From assembly GCA_009193035.1 (NCBI GenBank), contig SWDT01000057.1, positions 62,001 to 126,000 on the forward strand: 64,000 nt of DNA, given 5' to 3'. The DNA is from Halicephalobus mephisto. Taxonomy: Eukaryota; Nematoda; Chromadorea; Rhabditida; Panagrolaimidae. The notes beneath the pieces are model-generated. The model was not told the DNA's origin and did no database searches. It saw nothing but the letters and a program-made list of their open reading frames with translations. Each line of letters begins with the position of its first letter. Position 1 is the stretch's first letter. The position numbers were made by a program, and so were the translations under genes. Below are positions 24,001 through 33,553 of this stretch, in pieces.

Positions 24001-25813
24001 CTGAATCGGAAAAATGTTCGAAAACAGCGTCAGAAGCCAATTCACAATGATCATTGAAATGTCGACTTCGGCCTTCTGAATCAACTCCACCAATTCAGGA
24101 GTGTGAATACACATCAAATGTTTAACAACTTTTTCGTCGGCTTGAAGTCCGAGAAGATCGTGATTGTAGAATCCAGGAGGAAGGATGTCTTCGATCAAAG
24201 CACACATGATCCAGAAAGTCGACTCTTCGCCGCAGATCAGTATCAAAGTCGCCGCGACCACCCCCATGCCCTGACAGTACCCTATGTCGGGGTACATGAA
24301 TGCCACTGATTTTAGGACTTTTCTCAAAGCACAAATCCCGGGATTATCGTCTCTGGAAAAACAATAATTATTCGGCAAAGTTCGTAAAAGATCTTTGTCG
24401 ATTTGTCCATCAATGTCTTTGGAAAAATCCCTCTCGCTTCTGGTAGTGATTTTTTCGTAAGAACATCCGGCATTTTTTTTCTTTTTCGAACCTCCAGAAA
24501 ATTTCATCCATAAAAAAGGCCGAAGAGAATGCGGAATTCCGTTGGATTTCAACAATTCCGAAAGTTTTTCTCCTTTCAATTTTTCTGGATCGACTTCGTT
24601 CCAATGTAAATCATTATCCACTTGATCCGTCGAGAACTGGATATGAGCAAGCCACTTCATCCGATGTTGGGAAGTCTCCAATTCCGGCAATTTGTCCACG
24701 TTGGTGTCGGAGGCTAATCGAAATCCGAATTCGTCGAAACTGAAATCATGTTATTATAAAAATCAAAAATAATTTTTCTACGAAATTATTTCGGAAAAAA
24801 CCTTCCAATCGAGACCCAAAAGTGTAAAATTTAGTATTTATGTAATTTTGAAAAAATTGATTCATATGTATAATATTCAAAAAATCTAAAAATAAACTTT
24901 TTCTAAAATGGTCCCGACACGACTTTTCGAAGTTTTCCAATCGAGACTCAAAAATAAAAAATTTAGTGTTTATATAATTTTGAAAAGATTGATTTATAAC
25001 TATGACATTCAAAAAATCTAAAAATAAACTTTTTCTAAAATGGTCCCGTCATGAATTTTTGGAGTTTTATAGAAATAAAAGTAATCGATATTTTCGTCGT
25101 AAATTTTTTAATATTCTTTATAGATAAAGTTAGAAAGTTCTGTATTAAAATACAAAGAATACACAACTTTGTCCATTTTCTAGGGCAAATAGTTGCATAT
25201 TAACATATAATTTTAAAAACACTATTCACCACCAAAGTGCTTCGTCGATAACAGGACACTTCGATTGTTATTCAAAACTTTCTAATTTTAAAAATTTTAA
25301 TTATTAAATTTTCTAATTTTAACTATTAAATTTTAAAAATTTTTAACTATTAAATTTGAAAAATTTTATAATTATTAAATTTTTAAAATTCGAATTTTTA
25401 AGTTTTAAAAAGTTGTAAATTATTTAATTTTTAAAAGTTCCTAATTTTTGATTTTTAATTTTTAAAAATTATTACAGTTCTTGAGGTTCTGTGAAATATT
25501 TAGGTAAAATTTTTCGATGAACAGCAGAAAACGGTTTTCCGTTGAGATTAAACAGTGAAGTCGCAATTGGCAGTTTTTCTTCGTCCTCATCAGATCCAAA
25601 AGGATCGACATCTTCGTTGTCTTCTACCGTATCAGCATACTTGGCTTCATTTCCTTAAAAATTAAAAAATTAATAAAATTAAAAATTTAGAAATTAATAA
25701 AAATTAAAAAATTTTATAAAATTCAAAAATTTAATAAAAATCAGAAAATTAAATAAAAATTCAAAAATTTAATAAAAATCAATAAAAAACAAACCTTTTT
25801 TATATTTTGCCAT
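21044..25813 (-). CDS. tbc-18: SGSM3 / RabGAP-5 homologue (TBC-SH3-RUN), complete six-exon gene
   Basis: Rab GTPase-activating protein. Coding exons in order: 25813-25795 (MAKYKK), 25653-25476, 24739-23470, 22647-22024, 21835-21728, 21283-21044. All junctions are in phase, giving 2439 nt and 812 residues (human SGSM3 about 750). The TBC domain in exon 3 has the catalytic Arg finger in IDKDLLRTLP and the Gln finger in IGYCQGMGV, followed by IEDILPP and LRLWDYLF. Exon 4 begins with the linker TDYSIESHDKDRERFF, then an SH3 domain (ALLDFQRQEEDELGFEKNEI, CWIGEVNGRKGWFPAKFV). The RUN domain runs from about HHGIRETNMIM to the end, including DGKVLTPEELLIRAVQEIN, KCELRVLSQLSFNL and the C-terminal VRDMLIKHHLFSWDL. 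A TTTTCAG acceptor lies about 30 nt upstream of the ATG, consistent with trans-splicing. Symbol given by orthology to C. elegans. Confidence 0.93.
21340..21670. repeat. Dispersed tandem satellite S4 (tbc-18 intron)
   Basis: About three units of roughly 125 bp containing AAATGGTCCCGACACGACTT and TTCCAATCGAGACCCAAAAA. A second array is at 24775-25060. Diverged relatives (same AATGGTCC core and CGAGACC-type motif) lie at 22660-23120, 12780-13100 and 52120-52290. Confidence 0.8.
22660..23130. repeat. Tandem repeat in tbc-18 intron 3, ~125-bp unit
   Basis: Four copies with TTTTGCAAAATGGTCCTGAG and AATTTATGATATTTTTTAAA, related to the S4 family. Confidence 0.8.
24775..25060. repeat. Dispersed tandem satellite S4, second array (tbc-18 intron 2)
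   Basis: Two to three units with AAAATGGTCCCGACACGACT and GATTGATTCATATGTATAAT, nearly identical to the array at 21340-21670. Confidence 0.8.
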
Positions 25814-25843
25814 TTTCAAATTTCACATTTTTTAAAAATTCTG

Positions 25844-27560
25844 AAAATTCTAAAAATCAAAAATTCAATATTCCGCGTCTTATCGATACTTCTCACTCTT
25901 CAGATTATTCCACGTCATTATTCTGGAAGTGATAAAAATGGTCGAGAAAACAAACCGATATATTCCACAATGGGACACACTCGCGCAAAATGAAAGAACA
26001 GAATGCAGTCAGTTTCGGCCAGTGCCAGAGGCACATGCATTCAGAGGGCTTTGGCAGTACAACGAAAGTCCAATTTCCTGTGTTCTCTGTCTCAAGAAGA
26101 AATCGTGTTTCAAATATATTTCGAAAATTAAAAAAAATAAAAACTTAATTTTATATATTTTCAAAAAATAAAAATTAAATTCCATATAATTTTGAAAAAA
26201 TAAAAACTTAATTTTATATATTTTGAAAAAATAAAAACTTAATTTCATATAATTTTCGGAAAACAGAAAATTAAATTTTATACAATTTTGAAAAACAAAA
26301 ATTAAATTTCATATATTTTCGAAGAATAAAAATTAAATTTTATATATTTTCGAAAAATAAAAACTTAATTTCATATATTTTGAAAAACAAAAATTAAATT
26401 TCATATAATTTTGAAAAAATAAAAACTTAATTTTATATAATTTTCAAAAAATTAAAACTTAATTTTATATAATTTTGAAAAATAAAAATTTTTTAAAAAT
26501 GTGAAAAATGAAAATAAAGAATTTTTTAAAATATCTGAAAAAAAATTTCTAAATTATTTCAGTAATTAAAATCAAAATTTCGATTTTTAAAAATTTGAAT
26601 GATTAAAATTATTTTATTTTAAAAAATTTTTGAATTTTCAATATTTTAAAAAAGTTAATTAAAAATCGATGGTCAGAAATTATTTTTGAATTAGTTTGAA
26701 ATTTTTTTCCAATATTTTCCGACGAACAAAAATTTAATTTTCAATTTTCTTCGTTGCCGGTGGCTTTAAATGAAGAAATAATTTTGAAACTTGGCTTGTA
26801 GGAATATTTGACGAGCCAAATTCGGTTACCGTGTTCATAAACAGCTGTAAAGACCTCTGTTGGAACAGAAAACTGCAGAAGAGAGGACCTGAAGGGATAG
26901 CCTGAATTTCAGGGAGTCTGGAATACTGTAAGATATAAATGAAGTTCTCGGTTGTTGTGTGTTGAAACTTATTACGTAGATGTTAGGACAAAAAACTAAA
27001 CTAAAAAGAGAGGACCTGAAGGGATAACCTGAATTTCAGGGAGTCTGGAATACTGTAGGCCATGAATGACGTTCTCGGTTGTTGTGTGTTGAAACTTATT
27101 AAGTAGATATTGGGACAGAAACTAGGCTAGAAAGAAACCATCCGAGGAGATAGCCTGAACATCAGGGAGTCTAGAATACTGTAGGCCATGAATGAAGTTC
27201 TCGGTTGTTGTGTGTTGAAACTTATTAAGTAGATGTTAGGACAAAAAACTAAACTAAAAAGAGAGGACCTGAAGTGATAGCCTGAATATCAGGGAGTCTG
27301 GAATATACGTTGCGAAATTTAAAAACCTTATTACTCACTTGTTCCCTGATTACTGTACTTTGAAATTATTTTTGTCTGATAAAACTCAAATACACCGTAT
27401 CCTGCCATCTCGATCACAGTAGAGTTTTACCGTAATTTCGATTATTAATCAAATTTCATTGAAATTTTTGATTTTTTTTCAAAAATATAAATCCCAAATA
27501 TTTTATTCATTTACATTTAATACAGTATATTACTGTAAAAATAATTGGATTTTTACAATT
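25844..27560. other. Intergenic region upstream of tbc-18, with tandem arrays
   Basis: 25900-26110 is a GC-richer island carrying a short plus frame (25929-26171) that I could not assign; it may include promoter or 5' UTR of tbc-18. 26120-26480 is about ten copies of a roughly 31-bp AT-rich unit (TAAAAACTTAATTTTATATA). 26880-27305 is four copies of a roughly 127-bp unit. The rest is AT-rich with no gene seen. Confidence 0.6.
26880..27305. repeat. Tandem repeat, ~127-bp unit, four copies
   Basis: Units starting near 26881, 27008, 27134 and 27261 share GAGAGGACCTGAAGGGATA, CAGGGAGTCTGGAATACTGT and TCTCGGTTGTTGTGTGTTG. The third has several substitutions. Confidence 0.9.
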
Positions 27561-29614
27561 TTACAAATTCGCTCTGGTGTTTCCGATGGGACGAGCGCGA
27601 ATTCGCCAAACGTCGGCGAAATCCAAATCGACCTGGGAAGGATCGACTCCTCGCTTGGCGAAGCGTTTTTTAGCCATGTCGATGATTTCTTGAGAAGTAT
27701 TTTCCATGGTAGTTCCCTTGATATCAAAATATTGACAAACATCCCCGTTGGCGTAATGACAGGAAATAGCTTTGCGGAATCCTGTAAATTCAGAAATATA
27801 ATCACGGAAGTTACGGATTGTTCCATCGTGCAGTTCTTCATTTAAGCGTCGGTCCTGAAGGGGAATCCCCTGAGGACAAACGAAAGACTGACGATTGTGC
27901 GTTGGCGGAAGTTAAGAACATTCCGCCATAATTATCAGAGTTCTTCTGTACCCCGTGCCCCAGAACCTAGTTAATCGATTTGCACTTATTTCCCGTTTCT
28001 CGCGGATCAGAAGGCCCACGATGACCCAACACTAAGTAACTAACCAGTAGTGCGGTTGGCTCCGGATCCATGGATCAAAAGAGGATGGAAGAATACGGTA
28101 TCTCCTGGCTGCATCTCGACATGAAGACGGGGCATGGAGGGGTCGTAGTTCTGGATGCCATGGTAGGCCTTGTTCACACCGCCCTAGGAAATCCAATAGT
28201 TAATCCGTCATTAAAATTCACAAATTGCACAGTAGTTTTTTGTTCGAAATATTCGGTCTTTGATTTTTTGAGTTTTTTTGATCATTTTGATTTTGAAATA
28301 ATTTCGCACTATAATTTTGGTCAAAAAGACTGCGAAAATTCACCAAAATTGGAGATTCAAATTTGGACTTTTTGTTTTAAAAAATAATTTTTGATCCGAA
28401 AAAATAAGTTTAAATTATTCAGATGAAACAACTTCTTGAAAGGGAAAATTTTTGTTTTAACAGAAAAAGCTCAAATTTCAGCCTCGAATTCTGACCATTA
28501 ATGTTTCTGAACCGGAACATTAATCTACCTAAAATTGAATAACAGGTTTAAACCAGTACAAGTCAGGGAAAATAGAGGATCAATTGCTAAATAATTGTAT
28601 TTCGGACTTACCTGCCAGTTGGGGTACTCGTGAGGAAGAAGTTCACCCTTGTGGGACCCCGGGACGACCACAAGACAGCCGTTGCCCCGATGGATCCACT
28701 CCATGGCGGTCCAGGCACAGCAGATGTTGTCAGCAGGTCTGAACGGGAAGTACTGTAGGTCCTGGTGCATCGGGTGACGGGAGGTCAGTTTCCCCGAGTC
28801 CGGGGGCTTGTTGATCAGCATGGTGTGCATCGACATCAGGTTCGAGGTCGGACTCCCGATCAGATCCTTGACGATGTCCACCACAACAGGGTATCTACAG
28901 TAGTCGAAAAGAACAGGGTCGTTGTTGAAGTCCTGGAGCTTCGTGATGGCCTGTTCTCCCTCCTTGAATTCAGACTTCGCAATGCTGATGTCCTTCATGA
29001 TGGTGAATTCCGGCAGACGGTTCTTCCCTTCGCAGATCTCTTGGAATCGTTTACTAAAATAACATTTTTAAAAAATTAAAAATACTACAAAATTGAAAAC
29101 ACTGTCACAATTGTTTAGGATTTTCAATTTTAGAAATTTACATCTCATTCTAGAATAGTTTTAGAATTTTGAAGACATTTTAGGGAACTCTAAAGCGTCT
29201 ATAACCTTCTGCAAAATTTCAGAATTTTCTTAACTCTAAAAAATTTGAAAAGTTCTAACAAAGTTTCGGAATATTTCAGAAGCTTCTGAGGAATAATAGG
29301 AGACTCTAAAAACTTCAATTCGGTTTTAGAAGACTTCAGAAGTTCCAAAAAATCCTTCTGAATTGTAGAATTTTGAATTACATTTTAGAAGATTCCAGAA
29401 GCTTTTGTTAAATTTGGAAGTATTGGGAAATTTTACATAATCGTAATTTCAGTGAATGGATGGCTCTAGAAATAAACCCATACCGATAACGATCGAGTTC
29501 ATAGGTGGGGACGACGTTCTTAACCACCAGGTATCCGTTTTTCTCATAGAACTGCTTCTGGGTCTTGGTCAAGACTTGGCCGTCTTCCTTCCAGTCAATC
29601 TGATGTTCAGTCAT
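27561..29614 (-). CDS. PHYH: Phytanoyl-CoA dioxygenase, copy 1
   Basis: Fe(II)/2-oxoglutarate enzyme that hydroxylates phytanoyl-CoA at carbon 2, the first step of peroxisomal alpha-oxidation. Coding exons 29614-29484, 29053-28612, 28183-28045, 27781-27561 join in phase to 310 residues, about the length of mature human PHYH. The iron-binding HxD is in [10 protein letters not shown], the distal His in [11 protein letters not shown], and the 2-oxoglutarate Arg in [11 protein letters not shown]. Other matches are [18 protein letters not shown] and [14 protein letters not shown]. There is no N-terminal presequence; the C-terminus RANL may serve as a weak PTS1. A TTCTTTTCAG acceptor lies about 40 nt upstream of the ATG. 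Exon 4 differs from copy 2 at several residues ([13 protein letters not shown]), while exons 1-3 are almost identical. Confidence 0.95.
29046..29460 (-). other. PHYH copy 1 intron 1
   Basis: About 430 bp, nearly identical to the corresponding intron of copy 2 (35023-35449), with only scattered substitutions. No gene inside. Confidence 0.8.
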
Positions 29615-29830
29615 TTTCCTTAAAGTCCAGATCAAATTCAAAAACGAAAATTACTGAAAAGAACTACGCCATAAATTGTGTAGTCGTGCGCGATCAGATT
29701 GACTCTATCGGAGACCAATTTTATACGCAGGAACTTTCCAGTGATTGATAAGACTACAGGTCCTTCCCCCAGGACTTGGTTATACGTGACAATCATCTGC
29801 TAACAAGAGTAAGCTAGTTTCGATATAAAT
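29615..29830 (-). promoter_or_regulatory. Duplicated upstream region of PHYH copy 1
   Basis: About 210 bp almost identical to the region upstream of copy 2 (35581-35780). It includes the trans-splice-like acceptor, the GATA motif and a palindrome-like CCTTCCCCCAGGACTTGG. Identity ends near the 43-bp segment that is inverted between the copies. Confidence 0.6.
29746..29752 (+). promoter_or_regulatory. GATA-factor motif TGATAAG upstream of PHYH copy 1
   Basis: TGATAAG about 135 bp upstream of the start codon, conserved in copy 2. In nematodes this is the ELT-2-type intestinal GATA site; function here is inferred from the motif and position only. Confidence 0.4.
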
Positions 29831-30037
29831 AACGACTTTTTGATCGAATTTCATTGAGAACCAACTTTCTAGAAAAACCTGAAATCGAATGCATCGAGGT
29901 AGGGTTTTGTAGATTTTAGAATGCTGAATTGAACGGTATATAATAATCTATGGTTCAGTTGAGTTTAAAGTATGAACTATTGGATTGAAGATATTTTCGG
30001 AAGAAATTCAAGAATTATCTAATAACGCTATTTTTAA

Positions 30038-31123
30038 CCCTTAATATACCAACCCTCTCCCATCAACGTTGTTTACCAAGCTGGGGTCCTCACAGGACCC
30101 TACGGTTTTTTTAAAATTACTCAATTGTTTCATGCGTTAGATGACTCAAACTATGCTTTTTGGATTGATTAACACATACGTTAGTGATTCAAGCGTTACC
30201 GATAATATATTTTGTATATTAATTTAATTAACAAAAAGTAAACCAACAATAGGTACGGGATGTACAAAAAGAAAGTATTTTTGACTTTAATTTTGTTATT
30301 CGAAAAGCTGTAAGGCAGGAAAAGCTGTAAGGCAGATTTTTATGAAAAACTAAAGTGTCTTATAAGGCATCTTTGAGGACTATAACTACCCCATGGGGGG
30401 CGCCCCTGGGGAAATTAGATCAAATCGGAGAAAGTTCTCCATACAAAATTTTTCGAGATTTCTGCCAAAACTTCTTCTTAGTGAGTTGGTGTTGAGAAAC
30501 GCTTTTGTGATTTTCAAAAAGCAGTTAGTGTAACTTACGTACAGATTTAAGGAATTTTTGATAGCTTTTCTGATGATTAACCCTTATCAGCTTCATAGGG
30601 GCAAAAACCGCATATTGGGGATATAATTTTTGGACTGTGGGAGCTATATCCACTTAAAGCCCTGTGTTTTAGTGAAATTTTAGAATCCCAAGTGGCTTCT
30701 CAAACAAACTGAACGCAAAACGTAAAAAATTAAGACTTTTTTAGGCAAAATTTTGTATGGAGAACCTTTTCCGATTTTATATAATTTCCGCAGGGGGCGC
30801 CCCTTAAGAGCAACTTCACGTCAGAAGATGAGTTATAAACTACTCTAGTTATGTACAAAAAATAAATTTTATAGCTCTTCATATAAAAAATTTAGAACCA
30901 AAAGTACTTTTTTCGTCCATCAATGGGATACCATGGACCTCAGCGAAATTTTAAATTTTTTAAATATTTTTAATGAACATTTTATGTCTGATTACGCGAT
31001 ATAATCTTAGGCCCATGAAGGACACATACAAAAAATATAAGCAATTAGCTGTTATAGTAAAAGAACTATAACAAAAAATCGCCTTCTGGGGTCCTCCAGG
31101 GACCCCGCTTGGTATATTAAGGG
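30038..31123. mobile_element. piggyBac-like non-autonomous element (1086 bp)
   Basis: Begins CCCTTAATATACCA and ends with the exact inverse TGGTATATTAAGGG, flanked on both sides by TTAA (30034-30037 and 31124-31127). TTAA target duplication and CCC...GGG ends are the signature of piggyBac elements. Subterminal GGGGTCCT/AGGACCC motifs occur near both ends. Internally, GGGGGCGCCCC followed by AATCGGAGAAAGTTCTCCAT (30390-30470) is mirrored by an inverted counterpart at 30745-30805, so the element is largely a foldback. No transposase frame remains. Confidence 0.75.
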
Positions 31124-31127
31124 TTAA

Positions 31128-31600
31128 GATAGGAACAGGAAATATATTAATTATTTTCACTCAACAATATGGCACAGACCACAATTATATATATCACTCC
31201 CACAAAGAAGAAACGACCCCACACAAGAGAACCGAAGGTCTTGCTCATGCGCTACAGTAGTCCCTCTCCCTGATATCCAAACTCTCTTTCTAGTATAGTT
31301 TCTGTCTGAACAACTATGAAGAATGTTACTTTATTTGTCACAATCAGTAAGTTACTTGTTACTTTATGGTACATGAACCATTCAAGTCTACTAAGTCTGG
31401 ATTAAGGATAGCGCTTTGAAGATGTACACTAACACTATTTACACCAAACTTTTTTTCTCAGATCTTGAAAATTAAGAAACCAAGTATACTGTATGTTGTG
31501 GAGAAAACTTAATTGCACAATTCTGTTCACATATTAAACGTTTTTCCTTCATTTTTGGCAGAATAATCTTCCCAAAATTCTCACAAAACACACTTTAAAG
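31128..31600. other. Non-coding interval
   Basis: No gene seen. The interval follows the piggyBac-like element and is of mixed composition, with a CCCTCTCCCTGATATCC patch. Confidence 0.5.
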
Positions 31601-31810
31601 TTATTCGAGGAAAATAAAACTCCGTTTCTTTTTTTTGTTCATCAATATTATAGTTAAAGAAAAGTACATCAAAATGACAAAGAGAAGGAGTAGAAATAAA
31701 AATAATGATATATAGATTAGTTTACTGAAGTCTTTCTCTGAATATCTAAGTTTGATCTCCTTGCATTCAACATTTAGTTCGTAGGACTTTTTTAAATTTT
31801 CATCACTCAT
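31601..31810 (-). CDS. Small single-pass membrane protein (hypothetical)
   Basis: Single open frame of 69 codons from ATG (31810) to TAA. It has a charged N-terminus (MSDENLKKSYELNVECKEIK), then about 24 hydrophobic residues (LIYISLFLFLLLLFVILMYF), then a short basic tail (NKKKKRSF). The layout is that of a single-spanning membrane protein, and codon composition is less AT-driven than in neighbouring non-coding DNA. No homologue recognised; it could also be a fragment of a longer spliced gene. Confidence 0.35.
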   Translation of the reverse strand: MSDENLKKSYELNVECKEIKLRYSEKDFSKLIYISLFLFLLLLFVILMYFSLTIILMNKKKKRSFIFLE

Positions 31811-31849
31811 AAAATCCTAACTTTTCTATCTTCAATATGTAGCACACAT

Positions 31850-32015
31850 ACTACTCAACTCTATCTATTTAATACAGTATATATCACTCAATTCTATCCA
31901 TTGAATACAGTATATACCACTCAATTCTATCTATTTAATACAGTATATACCACTCAATTCTATTAATCGAGTACAGTATATACCACTCAATTCTATCTAT
32001 TGAATACAGTACATA
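31850..32015. repeat. Minisatellite, ~35-bp unit, about five copies
   Basis: Unit CACTCAATTCTATCTATT followed by GAATACAGTATATAC, with small variations. Confidence 0.9.
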
Positions 32016-33056
32016 CAAAATGAAGGAGAAGTTCGGACACGAATTGATACAGCGGAAACAATTTTTTCAAACTAAATCTTCTTAAGATAGATCCTAAAAT
32101 ACAACTAGAGATCTGACTTAATGACATAACATATTAGATTCCTAATCCATCACCTTTTGCTTTTTAAAAGCCATCAGATCCTTCAGTATTACGGTCACTA
32201 TGGAACCCAACTTATCCTAAGGAATTTTGTTCCATTCTTTTATTCAAGCGTTTTGAGAGAATCCAAACCCTTGTGTGATATAACGAAGATTTTTCTCTCC
32301 AGGTATCCCAGACACTAAAATCCACCAAACTGAAATACGGCAAATTCACTGCCTATTTTTTCATGCGTTGAAATCGACCGTACTTTTGCGGAGTTCGTCT
32401 TTAATCTTCTTTGCGTGATATATCAATCCAGAGTTTTATCGAAAACTTGAGTCCCAGTCTGTGAAGTGCCATTGAGTCTAATGTTTCATAAGATGTTGTG
32501 GGATATATTTGTAATCGATCTTAGTCTTGTAATTTACAAAAAATAAGCGAGATCTCTAAATCAGAAGTGATACTGCTTTAAATCATCATAAGTTTTTGAT
32601 ATATAACCATCTGAACAATCTTGTTTGTGGAATTGATAGTGAAAACATTGGGAGCTAAGACTGTTGTGTTTGCTGATAGAAAGCTTACTTGATGGAAAAC
32701 CTTTATCAATCCAAAGCATGTTGAGGTGCGAGTCAAATAAAAAACAATGACATAATCGTGCTTCTGTTTTGATCTTTATGATTTCTTCCAGAGTGAAAAT
32801 TCAGAAACGGTTTTGGTATCATTGTGAAGCTCTGGATAGCAGTTTTACAATCGCTGCCAAAAACGTCGAATTTTTTTTACTATTTTTTAAAAAAATTATT
32901 GCAATTTTTCCACGTACCCGAACTTTTTTCTCACCTTATACATATGTAGATCTTCATATTTTTTTTTCCTTGAGTGTTTGTCCCACCTATCGCAGGGTCT
33001 GCTTTACAATATCAAACGATACAATTACAAACATAAGATACTAAGAAATTAAAAGC
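32016..33056. other. Intergenic, no gene recognised
   Basis: About 1 kb of moderately AT-rich DNA between the minisatellite and the SINE-like unit. Short frames only; nothing assignable. Confidence 0.5.
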
Positions 33057-33297
33057 CTAATGTTTCCTTGCGCCATCGTAGCGTGAGATATCCACTGATA
33101 CGAAGTTCTTTCTATTGACCGGCTTGTCGCCGAAGCCTATCGTCTGGACTGATCCGAGTTCTTCGATTGGTTGTGAGAGTTTCTTCTCCTCGATGGCTGG
33201 GTTGTCCATGGTTAGCAACATCCAGTGTCTTCGACCAGGAATCGAACCTGAATCTCGTAACTTCCCAGCTACGTATACTAACCACTATATATATGTA
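33057..33297 (-). mobile_element. tRNA-derived SINE-like element (candidate)
   Basis: On the minus strand the head reads AGTGGTTAGTATACG (box A-like), then 25 nt later GGTTCGATTCC (perfect box B) with a CAGG/CCTGG T-stem. The spacing between boxes resembles a real tRNA, but no acceptor stem or clean anticodon arm can be drawn. The body that follows is GC-rich compared with the flanks and has an open frame of 50 codons from ATG at 33209 (MDNPAIEEKKLSQPIEEL) to TAG at 33057. Tail features and target duplications were not found, so a tRNA pseudogene fused to other DNA is the alternative. Confidence 0.5.
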
Positions 33298-33553
33298 GAT
33301 ATTCATATATGTACATATATAATGTGTTAACTTTCGGAGTAGAGCATATATCATAGTATATCCTAAAATCCAATTAAATCCTTGGCTGTTATACAATATT
33401 CAATTCAGTATTCAAAAATTCACAAAATCCCATCTCTGATGCAGTCAGACTTTCATATATTAAAATTTGTCAAAAAATAATGATTTACGAAATTATTAAT
33501 TCCACACATTGAATACAATGTATTACTGTAAAAATAATTGGATTTTTAAAACT

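Noticed and set aside
26880..27305. CRISPR-like array
   Set aside because: Direct repeats of about 127 bp without short unique spacers; ordinary tandem repeat in a eukaryotic genome.
28765..29079. Plus-strand frames of 104 codons inside both PHYH genes
   Set aside because: Exact antisense shadows of PHYH exon 2, repeated in both copies because the gene is duplicated.
33240..33297. A functional tRNA gene
   Set aside because: A and B boxes are present on the minus strand, but no acceptor stem and no clean seven-base anticodon loop can be formed.
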